This document shows positions 33,533 to 44,662 of a stretch of DNA of 64,000 bases, piece by piece; position 1 is the first letter of the stretch; each line of letters starts with the position of its first letter. The stretch is from Novosphingobium flavum (GTDB lineage: Bacteria; Pseudomonadota; Alphaproteobacteria; Sphingomonadales; Sphingomonadaceae). The notes under the pieces were generated by a model that saw only the letters and a list, made by a program, of their open reading frames with translations, ran no database searches and had not been told where the DNA came from. The translations under genes and the position numbers were made by a program. The DNA lies in assembly GCF_014230315.1 (NCBI RefSeq), contig NZ_JACLAW010000006.1:62001-126000 (forward strand), in the 5' to 3' direction.

Positions 33533-35290
33533 ATGAACAGCATCGCGCGTTTCGCCTGCGCAGCCGCCACCATCGCGCTCGTCGCCGGTTGTGCCTCCCA
33601 GCAGAAGCAGACTTCCGTGATCGGCGAGGCGGGCCTGCAGGACGTGATCGTGACCGGCGCCCGGCGGACCGACGATCAGCAGCAAGCCAACGCCCCGGCC
33701 CCGCCTCCGGCGAAGGTCGATGTCGCGGCCCCTCCGCCCCCGGTCTCGATGATCGCACCGGCGGCCCCGGTCGCCGCTTCCCCGGCGATGAAGATGGACC
33801 GCCGCATGGCCTGGGTGCCGGGCATCCAATTGCCCACCGATCCGGGCCGCGAACGCTATGACGGCAAGGAAGTCAGCCCGGTTCACCTCGCCGCCGCCGA
33901 GCCGGTCTCCACTTTCTCGGTCGATGTCGATACCGGCGCCTATGCCAATGCCCGGCGCTTCCTCGTCCAGGGCCAGATGCCGCCGAAGGATGCGGTCCGC
34001 ACCGAGGAACTGATCAACTACTTCCGCTACGACTATGCCCGGCCCGAGCGGGCCGAGGCGCCGTTCTCGCTCACCACCGACCTGATGCAGACCCCGTGGA
34101 ACGCCAGCACGAAGCTGCTGCGGATCGGCCTGCGCGGCTATGACCTCGCCCGCGCCCAGCGCCCGGCGGCCAACCTCGTCTTCCTCGTCGATGTTTCGGG
34201 CTCGATGAATTCGCCGGACAAGCTGCCGCTGGTCAAGACCGCGCTTTCCGGCCTTGCCGGCGAACTGGCACCGGGAGACCGGGTGGCGATCGTGGTCTAT
34301 GCCGGAGCGGCCGGCGTGGTCCTGCCCTCCACCGGCGATGCTCGCGCCATCCGCGATGCGCTGGACCGGCTTCAGGCCGGCGGCTCGACCGCAGGCGGGG
34401 CGGGGCTCAAGCTGGCCTACAACGTCGCCCGCGAAGGCTTCATCAAGGGCGGGGTCAACCGTGTGATCCTCGCCACGGACGGCGATTTCAACGTCGGGGT
34501 GAGCGACACCAAGGCGCTGATTTCGATGGTCGAGCAGGAGCGCGACAGCGGCATCACCCTCACCACGCTCGGCTTCGGGCAGGGCAATTACAACGAGGCG
34601 ATGATGGAGCAGGTCGCCGATCACGGCAACGGCAACTACGCCTACATCGACAGCGCGCTCGAGGCGAAGAAAGTGCTGGGCGAGGAAATGGGCTCGACCC
34701 TGTTCACCATCGCCAAGGACGTGAAGGTGCAGGTCGAATTCAACCCGGCCATGGTCAGCCAGTACCGCCTGCTCGGCTATGAAAACCGCGCCCTGCGCGA
34801 GGAGGATTTCAACAACGACAAGGTCGATGCCGGCGATATCGGCGCGGGCCATCAGGTCACCGCGCTATATGAGATCGTCCCCGCCGGCCAGCAGGGCTGG
34901 ATCGCCCCGCGCCGCTACGATGGGGCAGGGCAGGGGGGCGCCGCGCCCGGCAAGGCCGCCGAACTGGCCTTCGTCAAGCTGCGCTACAAGCTGCCTGACG
35001 GGCAGACCTCGCGTCTGGTCGAGCGGCCGGTCGCCGCCTCGCTGCTGTACCTCAAGCGCGCGCCTTCGCCCGATTTCCGCTTCGCCGCCGCCGTCGCTGC
35101 CTTCGGCCAGAAGCTGCGCGGAGATCCGCTGCTGGGCGACTATTCGCTGGCCGAGATCCGCGGCCTCGCCGGCAGCCAGTCCGATTTCTGGCGGCAGGAA
35201 TTCGTTAAGCTGGTCGGCGTCGCCGAAGGGCTCGCCCCGCGCGGTGCGCCCGGGCCGGAGCAGGACGAAATGCCGCGCCGCCTGCGTTGA
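33533..35290 (+). CDS. VWA-domain lipoprotein (YfbK-like, DUF3520 tail)
   Basis: The 585-residue protein has a lipobox leader (ALVAGC, Cys20), so it is probably membrane-anchored. Residues 36-45 read QDVIVTGARR, a motif otherwise seen at the N-terminus of sphingomonad TonB-dependent receptors. A Pro-rich linker leads to a conserved region (VSTFSVDVDTGAYANARRFL) and a von Willebrand A domain with the MIDAS motif DVSGS (Asp220, Ser222, Ser224). The C-terminal third is the DUF3520-type region found in YfbK proteins. The likely role is metal-dependent protein binding at the envelope; the partner is unknown. Confidence 0.85.
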   Translation: MNSIARFACAAATIALVAGCASQQKQTSVIGEAGLQDVIVTGARRTDDQQQANAPAPPPAKVDVAAPPPPVSMIAPAAPVAASPAMKMDRRMAWVPGIQLPTDPGRERYDGKEVSPVHLAAAEPVSTFSVDVDTGAYANARRFLVQGQMPPKDAVRTEELINYFRYDYARPERAEAPFSLTTDLMQTPWNASTKLLRIGLRGYDLARAQRPAANLVFLVDVSGSMNSPDKLPLVKTALSGLAGELAPGDRVAIVVYAGAAGVVLPSTGDARAIRDALDRLQAGGSTAGGAGLKLAYNVAREGFIKGGVNRVILATDGDFNVGVSDTKALISMVEQERDSGITLTTLGFGQGNYNEAMMEQVADHGNGNYAYIDSALEAKKVLGEEMGSTLFTIAKDVKVQVEFNPAMVSQYRLLGYENRALREEDFNNDKVDAGDIGAGHQVTALYEIVPAGQQGWIAPRRYDGAGQGGAAPGKAAELAFVKLRYKLPDGQTSRLVERPVAASLLYLKRAPSPDFRFAAAVAAFGQKLRGDPLLGDYSLAEIRGLAGSQSDFWRQEFVKLVGVAEGLAPRGAPGPEQDEMPRRLR

Positions 35291-35376
35291 TCAAGAGGTT
35301 TTCGTCGCGGCTTTTCGCAGCTGGGGCCTTGCGCTATGGGCGGCGCAACCGTTGAATTTTCCGGGGGAGCCGAACA

Positions 35377-35949
35377 ATGCAGCAGATCGATCTTGACTGG
35401 CCCGTCCTGCTTATCGTGGCCGTGGTGGTCCTGCTCATCGCCGTCTGGCTGTTCGGCCGCGCCACCCGCACCCCGGTCCGCCGCGAACGCCGCCCCGATG
35501 TGCTGGACGAGGGTGCCGCTCCCGCCCAGCGCAACCAGTTGCTGATCGATTCGGCGCCCGCCGCCTCGGCCGCCTTCGCGGTACCGCCGGCGGGTGAACT
35601 GATGGGCGGTGTCGCCGAGGTCATCGCCGCGGCGGTTCAGGAGGAGGCTGCGGCCGCCGGTTCGATCGAGACCGCGCCGGGCATCCCCGATGCCCCGGCC
35701 CCCGCTGCTTCCGCCGACGATCTCACCCGGATCAAGGGCGTCGGCCCCAAGCTCTCGACCCTGCTGGCCGGGCTCGGCGTCACCCGCTTCGCCCAGATCG
35801 CCGAATGGACCGACGCCGACCTCGCCCGCATCGATCCCGAACTCGGCGCCTTCGCCGGCCGCCCCGCGCGCGACAAGTGGATCGAACAGGCGCAATTGCT
35901 CGCCGCCGGAGATACCGCCGGTTACGAAGACCGCTTCGGCAAGCTGTAA
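35377..35949 (+). CDS. Membrane-anchored helix-hairpin-helix protein
   Basis: This 190-residue protein has an N-terminal membrane helix (PVLLIVAVVVLLIAVWLFGR), a variable Ala/Pro-rich linker and a C-terminal helix-hairpin-helix domain (DDLTRIKGVGPKLSTLLAGLGVTRFAQIAEWTDADL, about residues 118-155). The HhH motif KGVGPK normally contacts DNA or nucleotides; similar proteins are often labelled nuclease-like without evidence. A tethered DNA-binding or adaptor role is possible. It is 86 nt after the VWA gene and converges on the next lipoprotein gene. Confidence 0.75.
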   Translation: MQQIDLDWPVLLIVAVVVLLIAVWLFGRATRTPVRRERRPDVLDEGAAPAQRNQLLIDSAPAASAAFAVPPAGELMGGVAEVIAAAVQEEAAAAGSIETAPGIPDAPAPAASADDLTRIKGVGPKLSTLLAGLGVTRFAQIAEWTDADLARIDPELGAFAGRPARDKWIEQAQLLAAGDTAGYEDRFGKL

Positions 35950-35955
35950 AAGCGC

Positions 35956-36510
35956 CTAGGCCCGGTCGCTCGCGCGGCAGGCGGCAAGGAGCCGTCCGGG
36001 CTCGAGGCTCGCGGGCAGCAGCAGGGTGCCGCCGCCGGGCAGGGTGGCTTCGATCCGGTTACCGCCCCTGAGCACCTCGAGCCGCGGATCGGCCGCCGGC
36101 ATGGTGCCTTGCCATTCGCCCTGCTCACCGGCGCGGGTAGCGTCGAGGGGGAGGCGGGCAATGCGCCCATTGCCGATCAGCGCGAACAGCGCCTTGGCTC
36201 CGTCTTCGGCCCGGGTCATCCGGGTCAGGTGCAACTGCGCCGTTCCGTCGGGCGCATGCGTGCAGTTCATGGCCAGCAGGGTTGCCCCGCCCGGCACGGC
36301 GAAGCTCAGCGTCTCGCCCGCCAGCTGCCATTTGCCGCCTTCGGGCTGGGCCGGAGCCGCTTCGACCGGCAGCGAAACCCCGGTCAGCGGGAGGCGCGCG
36401 GGATAGCCCGATGCGTCATTGGCCGCGACTTCCCGGCTCTGCGTCTGGGTGCAGGCAGCCAGGGCGAGCGATGCGCCAAGGGCGAGGACAGCAAGCGACC
36501 GTTGTTTCAT
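35956..36510 (-). CDS. Putative lipoprotein, 184 residues
   Basis: The start at 36510 follows an AGGTG site. The leader MKQRSLAVLALGASLALAAC ends in a lipobox with Cys20. The mature part is beta-rich and soluble, with one further Cys in LAMNCTHAPDG and one near the end (LLAACRASDRA). The pattern TQLHLTRMTR...LIGNGRIARLPLD resembles envelope proteins of unknown function; I cannot name a family. It stands alone between two convergent or divergent neighbours. Confidence 0.72.
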   Translation of the reverse strand: MKQRSLAVLALGASLALAACTQTQSREVAANDASGYPARLPLTGVSLPVEAAPAQPEGGKWQLAGETLSFAVPGGATLLAMNCTHAPDGTAQLHLTRMTRAEDGAKALFALIGNGRIARLPLDATRAGEQGEWQGTMPAADPRLEVLRGGNRIEATLPGGGTLLLPASLEPGRLLAACRASDRA

Positions 36511-36619
36511 CATCACCTGCCAATGTGCGATCTCCCGCCCGGCAACGCAATACGCGCCCCTGCGCAAGCGCACGGATCGGCGGGACTTTTGCACGGTTCG
36601 CGGCAGTCGCGGGAACCGG

Positions 36620-38806
36620 TCAGCGCCCCCACTTCTTTTGGCTCTTCCCGAAGCGCGTCTTGCGCGTGCCCGGCTTGCCCTCGTTCGAGCGGCCGACGAC
36701 CGGCGCCTTGCGCTCGCCTTCGGGCAGGCCGAGCTCGTCCGCCTCGAGCCGGCGGATCTCGTCGCGCAGGCGCCCGGCCTCCTCGAATTCGAGATCGGCC
36801 GCCGCCGCCCGCATCCGCTTTTCCAGTTCCTCGATATAGGAGCGCAGGTTGTGCCCGACGAGGTTGTTGCGGCTATCGTCGTCGATCTCGACCAGCACCC
36901 CGTCGCGACTGGCCGTGTCGGCCACGATGTCGTGGATGTTGCGCTTGATCGTCTGCGGGGTGATCCCGTGGGCCTCGTTGTATTCCTGCTGCTTGGCCCG
37001 GCGCCGGTCGGTCTCGGCGATGGCCCGCTCCATCGATCCGGTCATCCGGTCTGCATAGAGGATCACCCGGCCATCGACGTTGCGCGCCGCGCGGCCGATG
37101 GTCTGGATCAGCGAGGTTTCCGAGCGCAGGAACCCTTCCTTGTCGGCGTCGAGAATGCAGACAAGTCCGCACTCGGGAATGTCGAGCCCTTCGCGCAGCA
37201 GGTTGATGCCCACCAGCACGTCATAGACCCCGAGCCGAAGGTCGCGGATCAGCTCGATGCGCTCCAGCGTTTCGACGTCGGAATGCATGTAGCGCACGCG
37301 CAGGCCCGCCTCGTGCATGAACTCGGTCAGGTCCTCGGCCATGCGCTTGGTGAGCGTGGTAACGAGGGTGCGATAGCCCTTCGCCGCGGTTTCGCGGCAC
37401 TCGTTGATGCAATCCTGCACCTGGTCTTCCACCGGGCGGATCAGCACCGGGGGATCGATGAGCCCGGTCGGGCGGATCACCTGCTCGGCAAAGACGCCGC
37501 CGGCCTCGTCCATCTCCCACGGTCCGGGCGTTGCGGAAACGGCCACGGTCTGCGGGCGCATCGCGTCCCATTCGTTGAAGCGCAGCGGGCGGTTGTCGAT
37601 GCAGGAGGGCAGGCGGAAGCCATATTCGGCCAGCGTGATCTTGCGGCGGTGATCCCCCTTCGACATCGCGCCGATCTGCGGCACGGTCTGGTGGCTTTCG
37701 TCGACGAAGAGCAGGGCATTGTCGGGCAGGTATTCGAACAGCGTTGGCGGCGGCTCGCCCGGCAGGCGCCCGGTGAGGAAGCGCGAATAGTTCTCGATCC
37801 CCGCGCAGGAGCCCGTTGCCGCGATCATCTCGAGGTCGAAATTGGTGCGCTGCTCCAGCCGCTGGGCTTCGAGCAGCTTGCCCTCGGCGACCAGTTCCTT
37901 GAGCCGTTCCTCCAGCTCGAAGCGGATCGCCTGGGTGGCCTGCTTCATCGTCGGGCCGGGCGTGACGTAGTGCGAATTGGCATAGACCCGCACCGTGTCG
38001 AGCTTCGTGCCCGGCTTGCCGGTCAGCGGGTCGAATTCGACGATCTGCTCGATCTCGTCGCCGAAGAACGAGATGCGCCAGGCCACGTCCTCGTAGTGCG
38101 AGGGGAAGATCTCCAGGTTGTCGCCGCGCACGCGAAACATGCCGCGCGCGAAAGCCGCGTCGTTGCGCTTGTATTGCAGGGCCACCAGCTTGCGGATGAT
38201 CTCGCGCTGGTCGGCGGTGCTTCCCACCTTGAGGTCGAAGATCATCGCCGAATAGGTCTCGACCGAACCGATGCCGTAGAGGCAGGAGACCGAGGCGACG
38301 ATGATCACGTCGTCGCGTTCGAGCAGGGCGCGGGTGGCCGAGTGGCGCATCCGGTCGATCGCCTCGTTCACCGAGCTTTCCTTCTCGATGTAGGTGTCGG
38401 ACCGGGGGACGTAGGCCTCGGGCTGGTAGTAATCGTAATACGAAACGAAATATTCGACAGCGTTGTCGGGGAAGAAGCTCTTCATCTCGCCGTAGAGCTG
38501 GGCGGCGAGGATCTTGTTGGGCGCCAGGATCAGGGCCGGGCGCTGCAGGTGCTCGATCACCTTGGCCATGGTGAAGGTCTTGCCCGAGCCGGTCACGCCG
38601 AGCAGGACCTGGGTCTTGTCCCCCTCCAGCGTGGCGGAGACGAGATCGGCGATCGCGGTCGGCTGATCACCCGCCGGATGATATTCCGAGACGATCCGGA
38701 ACGCCCGTCCGCCGTCGGATTTCTCCGGCCGCTGCGGCTTGTGGGGGATGAAGTTGCCGGACGTGTCGGGCTCTTCCAGCCCCCGGCGGATTACGAGTTC
38801 GGCCAT
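36620..38806 (-). CDS. uvrB: Excinuclease ABC subunit UvrB
   Basis: The 728-residue protein has the Walker A motif [12 protein letters not shown], the beta-hairpin [12 protein letters not shown] that probes DNA, the helicase motif [23 protein letters not shown] and QTIGRAARN motifs, and a C-terminal UVR domain ([21 protein letters not shown]). UvrB verifies damage and loads UvrC in nucleotide excision repair. It is a single gene, slightly longer than usual (about 670) through N- and C-terminal tails. Copy B of the dispersed repeat lies 60 nt upstream of its start. Confidence 0.97.
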   Translation of the reverse strand: MAELVIRRGLEEPDTSGNFIPHKPQRPEKSDGGRAFRIVSEYHPAGDQPTAIADLVSATLEGDKTQVLLGVTGSGKTFTMAKVIEHLQRPALILAPNKILAAQLYGEMKSFFPDNAVEYFVSYYDYYQPEAYVPRSDTYIEKESSVNEAIDRMRHSATRALLERDDVIIVASVSCLYGIGSVETYSAMIFDLKVGSTADQREIIRKLVALQYKRNDAAFARGMFRVRGDNLEIFPSHYEDVAWRISFFGDEIEQIVEFDPLTGKPGTKLDTVRVYANSHYVTPGPTMKQATQAIRFELEERLKELVAEGKLLEAQRLEQRTNFDLEMIAATGSCAGIENYSRFLTGRLPGEPPPTLFEYLPDNALLFVDESHQTVPQIGAMSKGDHRRKITLAEYGFRLPSCIDNRPLRFNEWDAMRPQTVAVSATPGPWEMDEAGGVFAEQVIRPTGLIDPPVLIRPVEDQVQDCINECRETAAKGYRTLVTTLTKRMAEDLTEFMHEAGLRVRYMHSDVETLERIELIRDLRLGVYDVLVGINLLREGLDIPECGLVCILDADKEGFLRSETSLIQTIGRAARNVDGRVILYADRMTGSMERAIAETDRRRAKQQEYNEAHGITPQTIKRNIHDIVADTASRDGVLVEIDDDSRNNLVGHNLRSYIEELEKRMRAAAADLEFEEAGRLRDEIRRLEADELGLPEGERKAPVVGRSNEGKPGTRKTRFGKSQKKWGR

Positions 38807-38865
38807 GGGACGCGAATATGGGCGTTCCGGGTTGGTTCCGCAACAGCGGGGCTGATCCGGGCCGG

Positions 38866-39022
38866 CAGGGTGACACGAGTGTCACCCGTGAATGCGATGT
38901 GAGCCAAGCAATTTCAACGGGTTGGAGAAGAGTGCATGGGTGACACTTGTCCAACTCGGTGAAGTGCGGTTCGCGGATTCAAAGAGCCTGCACAGCATCG
39001 CAGGATCGGCCGATGTAGGAAA
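38866..39022 (-). repeat. Dispersed ~157-nt repeat, copy B
   Basis: This is the second copy of the element at 33251-33408, in opposite orientation. It includes the perfect palindrome GTGACAC-GA-GTGTCAC at 38870-38885 and the block ATGGGTGACACTTGTCC. It lies directly upstream of uvrB. Confidence 0.75.
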
Positions 39023-39118
39023 GTGCAGGCGGTGTGGGCGGATTCACGTTTGAACGACCCTCTGCTTGCGGTGAGCCGGTTCGGTGGGGCCAATGGCGTT
39101 ATGGGCGGGCCTGCTGCC

Positions 39119-39290
39119 CCTACCTCCCGTCGCCCCTGCGCAGGCAGCGGCCTATCCCGACCATCTCCGCAAGTTGCCATCAGTCGAGCGCGAATCCTCT
39201 CGAACAGACCGTCCAGCGCGCCGTTTCGTCGGGTGTGCAATTAGGCCAGTCGGGATGGGCCCCTGCCTCCGCAGGGGCGACGGAAGTTGG
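39119..39290. repeat. Pair of inverted ~43-nt repeats
   Basis: Bases 39119-39162 resemble the reverse complement of 39248-39290 (shared core GGGGCGACGG and GTCGGGAT). The right copy forms a hairpin by itself, GCCCCTGC/GCAGGGGC at 39259-39278. The 562 nt between uvrB and the PilZ gene contain only this and copy B of the dispersed repeat. Confidence 0.65.
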
Positions 39291-39368
39291 GTGGTGCTCG
39301 CTTCGTCCCTGTAATCCTGAGCTGACCTGCCGTCCTTCTGAAGGGGTCGCTTGGAAGGGTTTGGATCG

Positions 39369-39728
39369 ATGCGCCATGATGACGACGAGATGCGCCGTTC
39401 GGTGCGGCTCACGCTGGCCCTGCCGGCGCGCTGCCGGTCGCTCAACGGCTTTGCGCAGGAAGTGGTCATCCGCGACATCTCGGTCGAGGGATGCCGTCTC
39501 ATTTCCCACTCGCTGAGTATCAGCCCGCAGGCCAAGGTGGTGATCCGCCCGACCGGGCTCGAAGGGCTGTGCGGCACGGTGCGGTGGATTTGCGGGCACG
39601 AGGCGGGGATCGAGTTCGACAGCCCGCTTTACCTGCCCGTGGTCGAACACCTGCACAATCGTTTTGCCAGCTTCCTGCCGCCGGTCGTGCCGTTTCACCG
39701 CTCGGGCCTGCGCTCGCTCGCGGCCTGA
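39369..39728 (+). CDS. PilZ-domain protein
   Basis: The 119-residue protein starts at ATG 39369 (GGAAGGG nine bases upstream); a TTG at 39351 is less likely. It has the PilZ c-di-GMP-binding signature: an Arg near the N-terminus (RRSVRLTLALPAR), then VIRDISVEGCRLIS (the DxSxxG-type motif, here D-I-S-V-E-G) and a beta barrel through VRWICGHEAGIEFD. It probably acts as a small c-di-GMP receptor. A GGDEF enzyme is encoded at 41313-43136. Confidence 0.85.
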   Translation: MRHDDDEMRRSVRLTLALPARCRSLNGFAQEVVIRDISVEGCRLISHSLSISPQAKVVIRPTGLEGLCGTVRWICGHEAGIEFDSPLYLPVVEHLHNRFASFLPPVVPFHRSGLRSLAA

Positions 39729-39799
39729 GCGGCGCTTTCCTACAGCGGGGCGGGGTGGTAAGCCTCCTTCCGTTCTTGGGCTGAATGGGGAAACCGCCG

Positions 39800-40348
39800 A
39801 TGCGTGCCGCTGTTGTCACGAGCCTTGCCGCCGTGCTGGCTCTCGCCGGATGCAAGAAGGAACAGGCACCGGAAGGGCCCAAGTCGATCGCCGAAGCGGC
39901 GAAGGAGGCGGCCGGTTCGCTGCCAAAGCCTGTCCCAGGCCTCTATCGCTCCACGGCCGAGATCCTGTCGATGGAGATGCCCGGCATGCCGGCGGGCATG
40001 GGCGAGCAGATGAAGGCGATGATGGGCAAGCGATCGACGCCGCACGATTTCTGCCTGACCGGCGAGGAAGCGGCCAAGGGCTACGAGGAGCGGGTGAAGA
40101 AGCTCGCCGGGCGGCCCGACTGCAAGTTCGACCACTATTCGGCCGACGGCGGCAAGCTTGACGCGCGGATGACCTGCACCGCCGAGGGCGGGATCACCTC
40201 GGTCACCACGATGCAGGGTATGATGACTCCGGAAGGCTCCGACATGACGCTGGGCATGGAACAGTCCGGCGGCAAGATGCCGGGCGGCGCCATGACGATG
40301 AAGATGCACGTGAAGACCGAGCGGGTCGGGGATTGCCCGAAGGCCTGA
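39800..40348 (+). CDS. DUF3617-type lipoprotein
   Basis: The product is 182 residues from the ATG at 39800, chosen because GGGGA lies eight bases before it; the ATG at 39785 lacks such a site. Lipobox LALAGC is followed by KKEQ. The body shows the DUF3617 pattern PGLYRSTAEILSMEMPGMP, a central DFCLTGEEA, and the two-Cys spacing CKFDHYSADGGKLDARMTC. It is methionine-rich (PGMPAGMGEQMKAMMG, GAMTMKMHV). Function is unknown; family members are periplasmic or surface lipoproteins of proteobacteria. Confidence 0.8.
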   Translation: MRAAVVTSLAAVLALAGCKKEQAPEGPKSIAEAAKEAAGSLPKPVPGLYRSTAEILSMEMPGMPAGMGEQMKAMMGKRSTPHDFCLTGEEAAKGYEERVKKLAGRPDCKFDHYSADGGKLDARMTCTAEGGITSVTTMQGMMTPEGSDMTLGMEQSGGKMPGGAMTMKMHVKTERVGDCPKA

Positions 40349-40359
40349 GAGGTGGACCG

Positions 40360-41184
40360 GTGAAGTGGCGCCATCCGTTCAGCCCCCGCACAGCCGCGCG
40401 GGCCGACAATGAGGCGATGATGACCTTTTCCGCCATGCGCGCGGCCGCCGCCAGTTCGGGGGCAGGGCTCCGGCGCCGCGCCGAGCTGGTTCGCCAGCCC
40501 GGCCCGCAAGGGGTCAAGAGCCCGTCGCTGGGCCTGCTGATGCGCGAATTCGCCGTGTTGCTGGGCGGCGGAAAGCGCGGGGCCATCGGCGAAGTGGCCC
40601 CCGCGCGCGATCCGATGCCGGTGATGATCCTGCCCGGTTTCGGAGCGCACCCGGCGCGGATGCGCAAGATGGGGGCTGCGCTCGAACAGGCCGGCCATGT
40701 GGTCTATGATTGGGGTCTCGGCTTCAACCTTGGGCCCACGCCGGAAAACTTCGCTTTCCTGCTTGCCCGGGTGGCGCGGATCGCGCGGGTCTCGGGCCGC
40801 CCGGTGGCGCTAGTCGGGTGGAGCCTTGGCGGCCTTTTTGCGCGCGAAATCGCCCGCCTGCGCCCCGATGCCGTGGCCCGCGTGATTACCCTCGGCAGCC
40901 CGTTCTCGGGCGACCGGCGGGCCAACAATGCCTGGCGCGCCTATCAGGCGATCACCGGCCACCCGGTCGACGCCCCGCCGATCCCCTGCGATTTCGCGGC
41001 CAAGCCGCCGGTGCCGACCGTGGCCCTGTGGAGCCCGCGCGACGGGGTGGTGGCCCCGCGCAGCGCCTGCGGCTGGCCCGGCGAGCGCGACCGCGCCGTG
41101 GCGCTGCGCTGTACGCACCTCGGCTTTGCGGCCAGCCCCGAATCAATCGCGGAAGTCCTTGCGCAACTCGACCGACCAGATTGA
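40360..41184 (+). CDS. Alpha/beta hydrolase
   Basis: The start is a GTG at 40360 with AGAGG seven bases upstream, 11 nt after the DUF3617 gene, giving 274 residues. The fold is indicated by PVMILPGFGAHP (oxyanion strand), the nucleophile elbow VGWSLGGLFA (Ser in GxSxG) and a C-terminal HLGFAASPESI holding the probable catalytic His. Asp is probably in WSPRDGVV. There is no signal peptide. The substrate is unknown; lipase-like esters are the usual guess for this group. Confidence 0.78.
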   Translation: MKWRHPFSPRTAARADNEAMMTFSAMRAAAASSGAGLRRRAELVRQPGPQGVKSPSLGLLMREFAVLLGGGKRGAIGEVAPARDPMPVMILPGFGAHPARMRKMGAALEQAGHVVYDWGLGFNLGPTPENFAFLLARVARIARVSGRPVALVGWSLGGLFAREIARLRPDAVARVITLGSPFSGDRRANNAWRAYQAITGHPVDAPPIPCDFAAKPPVPTVALWSPRDGVVAPRSACGWPGERDRAVALRCTHLGFAASPESIAEVLAQLDRPD

Positions 41185-41312
41185 TCCGTTTTGGATGAAA
41201 CGTTGAAATCAAGGCGTAATGCTGCGAATCCGATAGTATTCGGCAGAAGTCTTCACGCGCATCTGCACTGTCGCTAAACTTATCTTATCTTTTTGGACTT
41301 AACCGGCTCTCG

Positions 41313-43136
<1,824 letters not shown>

Positions 43137-43218
43137 AAAACCTCCTCGCAGGTGCAGCATTTCGCTCTTGGCAAACGTGAATTCGTGGTGCAGACCTTTG
43201 CCTAATCCGCGGGGGTCT

Positions 43219-44658
43219 ATGAATAGCCAGAACACGACCTACGATGAAATGCATGGAGCGGACGGTTCGGTTCGCTCGGCCTATGCCGGATATGCGCAGT
43301 GGTACGAGGGGCAGGACCAGTCCTGGCTGCGCAAGCAGTCGACCGAGGCCGAGGGGTTCTTCCGCCGCACCGGCATCACCTTCAACGTCTATGGCAACGA
43401 TGCGGGCGAGGAACGGCTGATCCCGTTCGACATGGTGCCCCGGATCATCACGGCCGACGAATGGCGCAAGCTTGCCCGCGGGATCGAGCAGCGGGTGCGG
43501 GCGCTCAACGCCTTCCTCCACGATGTCTATCACCGCCAGGAAATCGTCCGCGCCGGCAAAGTGCCCGAACGCCTGCTGCGCGAGAATGACGCCTACCTGC
43601 CGCAGATGGCCGGCTTCGTGCCGCCCGGCGGGGTCTATACCCACATTGTCGGCGTCGATCTCGTCCGCACCGGACCGGATGACTTCATGGTGCTGGAAGA
43701 CAATGCCCGCACCCCCAGCGGCGTCTCCTACATGCTGGAGAACCGCGAGACGATGATGGCCATGTTCCCCGAGCTGTTCAGCCGGGTGCGGGTCCGTCCG
43801 GTGAGCGACTATCCCCGCCGCCTTGCCCGCAGCCTTGCCGCCTGCGCCCCTCCGGCCTTCGCCGCGCGCGGGACCGACCGGCCGACCGTGGCCGTGCTCA
43901 CCCCGGGCATCTACAATTCGGCCTATTTCGAGCACGCCTTCCTGGCCGACCAGATGGGCGCCGAACTGGTCGAGGGTTCGGACCTGCGCGTGGTCGATGG
44001 CCGCATCGCCATGCGCACCACTCGCGGTTTCGAGCCGATCGACGTACTCTACCGCCGGGTCGATGACGAATACCTCGATCCGCTCACCTTCAATCCCAAG
44101 TCGGTGCTCGGCGTGCCGGGGATCATGGACGTCTACCGCGCGGGCGGGATCACCATCGCCAATGCCCCCGGCACCGGCATCGCCGACGACAAGGCGATCT
44201 ATTCGTTCATGCCCGACATCGTCGAGTTCTACACCGGCGAGAAGGCGATCCTCCAAAACGTGCCGACCTGGCGCTGCTCGGAAGCCGAATCGCTGGCCTA
44301 TGTGCTCGACAACCTGGCCGACCTCGTGGTCAAGGAAGTCCACGGTTCGGGCGGCTACGGCATGCTCATCGGGCCGACCTCCTCGAAGAAGGAAATCGCT
44401 GCCTTCGCCGCCAAGCTGCGCGCCAAGCCGGACAATTACATTGCCCAGCCCACGCTCGCGCTGTCGACCTGCCCGATCTTCACCAAGTCGGGTCTGGCCC
44501 CGCGCCATGTCGACCTGCGCCCCTTCGTCCTGGTCAGCCCGAACGGGGTCGACATCACCCCCGGCGGGCTCACCCGCGTCGCGCTCAAGAAAGGTTCCCT
44601 GGTCGTGAATTCCTCCCAAGGCGGCGGAACGAAGGACTCCTGGGTGCTGGAGGACTGA
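43219..44658 (+). CDS. Circularly permuted ATP-grasp protein (Anbu cluster)
   Basis: The 479-residue protein belongs to the circularly permuted ATP-grasp type 2 family: N-terminal LIPFDMVPRIITADEWRKL and LRENDAYLPQMAGF, central MVLEDNARTPSGVSYMLENR, and ATP-binding DLVVKEVHGSGGYGMLIGP. ATP-grasp enzymes join a carboxylate to an amine, so it is suspected to make a peptide tag or small peptide. It is the first gene of a four-gene cluster with an alpha-E protein, a transglutaminase and Anbu, a linkage known from other bacteria. The start has a GGGGG ribosome site. Confidence 0.9.
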   Translation: MNSQNTTYDEMHGADGSVRSAYAGYAQWYEGQDQSWLRKQSTEAEGFFRRTGITFNVYGNDAGEERLIPFDMVPRIITADEWRKLARGIEQRVRALNAFLHDVYHRQEIVRAGKVPERLLRENDAYLPQMAGFVPPGGVYTHIVGVDLVRTGPDDFMVLEDNARTPSGVSYMLENRETMMAMFPELFSRVRVRPVSDYPRRLARSLAACAPPAFAARGTDRPTVAVLTPGIYNSAYFEHAFLADQMGAELVEGSDLRVVDGRIAMRTTRGFEPIDVLYRRVDDEYLDPLTFNPKSVLGVPGIMDVYRAGGITIANAPGTGIADDKAIYSFMPDIVEFYTGEKAILQNVPTWRCSEAESLAYVLDNLADLVVKEVHGSGGYGMLIGPTSSKKEIAAFAAKLRAKPDNYIAQPTLALSTCPIFTKSGLAPRHVDLRPFVLVSPNGVDITPGGLTRVALKKGSLVVNSSQGGGTKDSWVLED

Positions 44659-44662
44659 CGCG

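Noticed and set aside
36419..38902. Long plus-strand open frame opposite uvrB
   Set aside because: uvrB on the other strand is complete with all motifs; the antisense translation is a codon-bias artefact.
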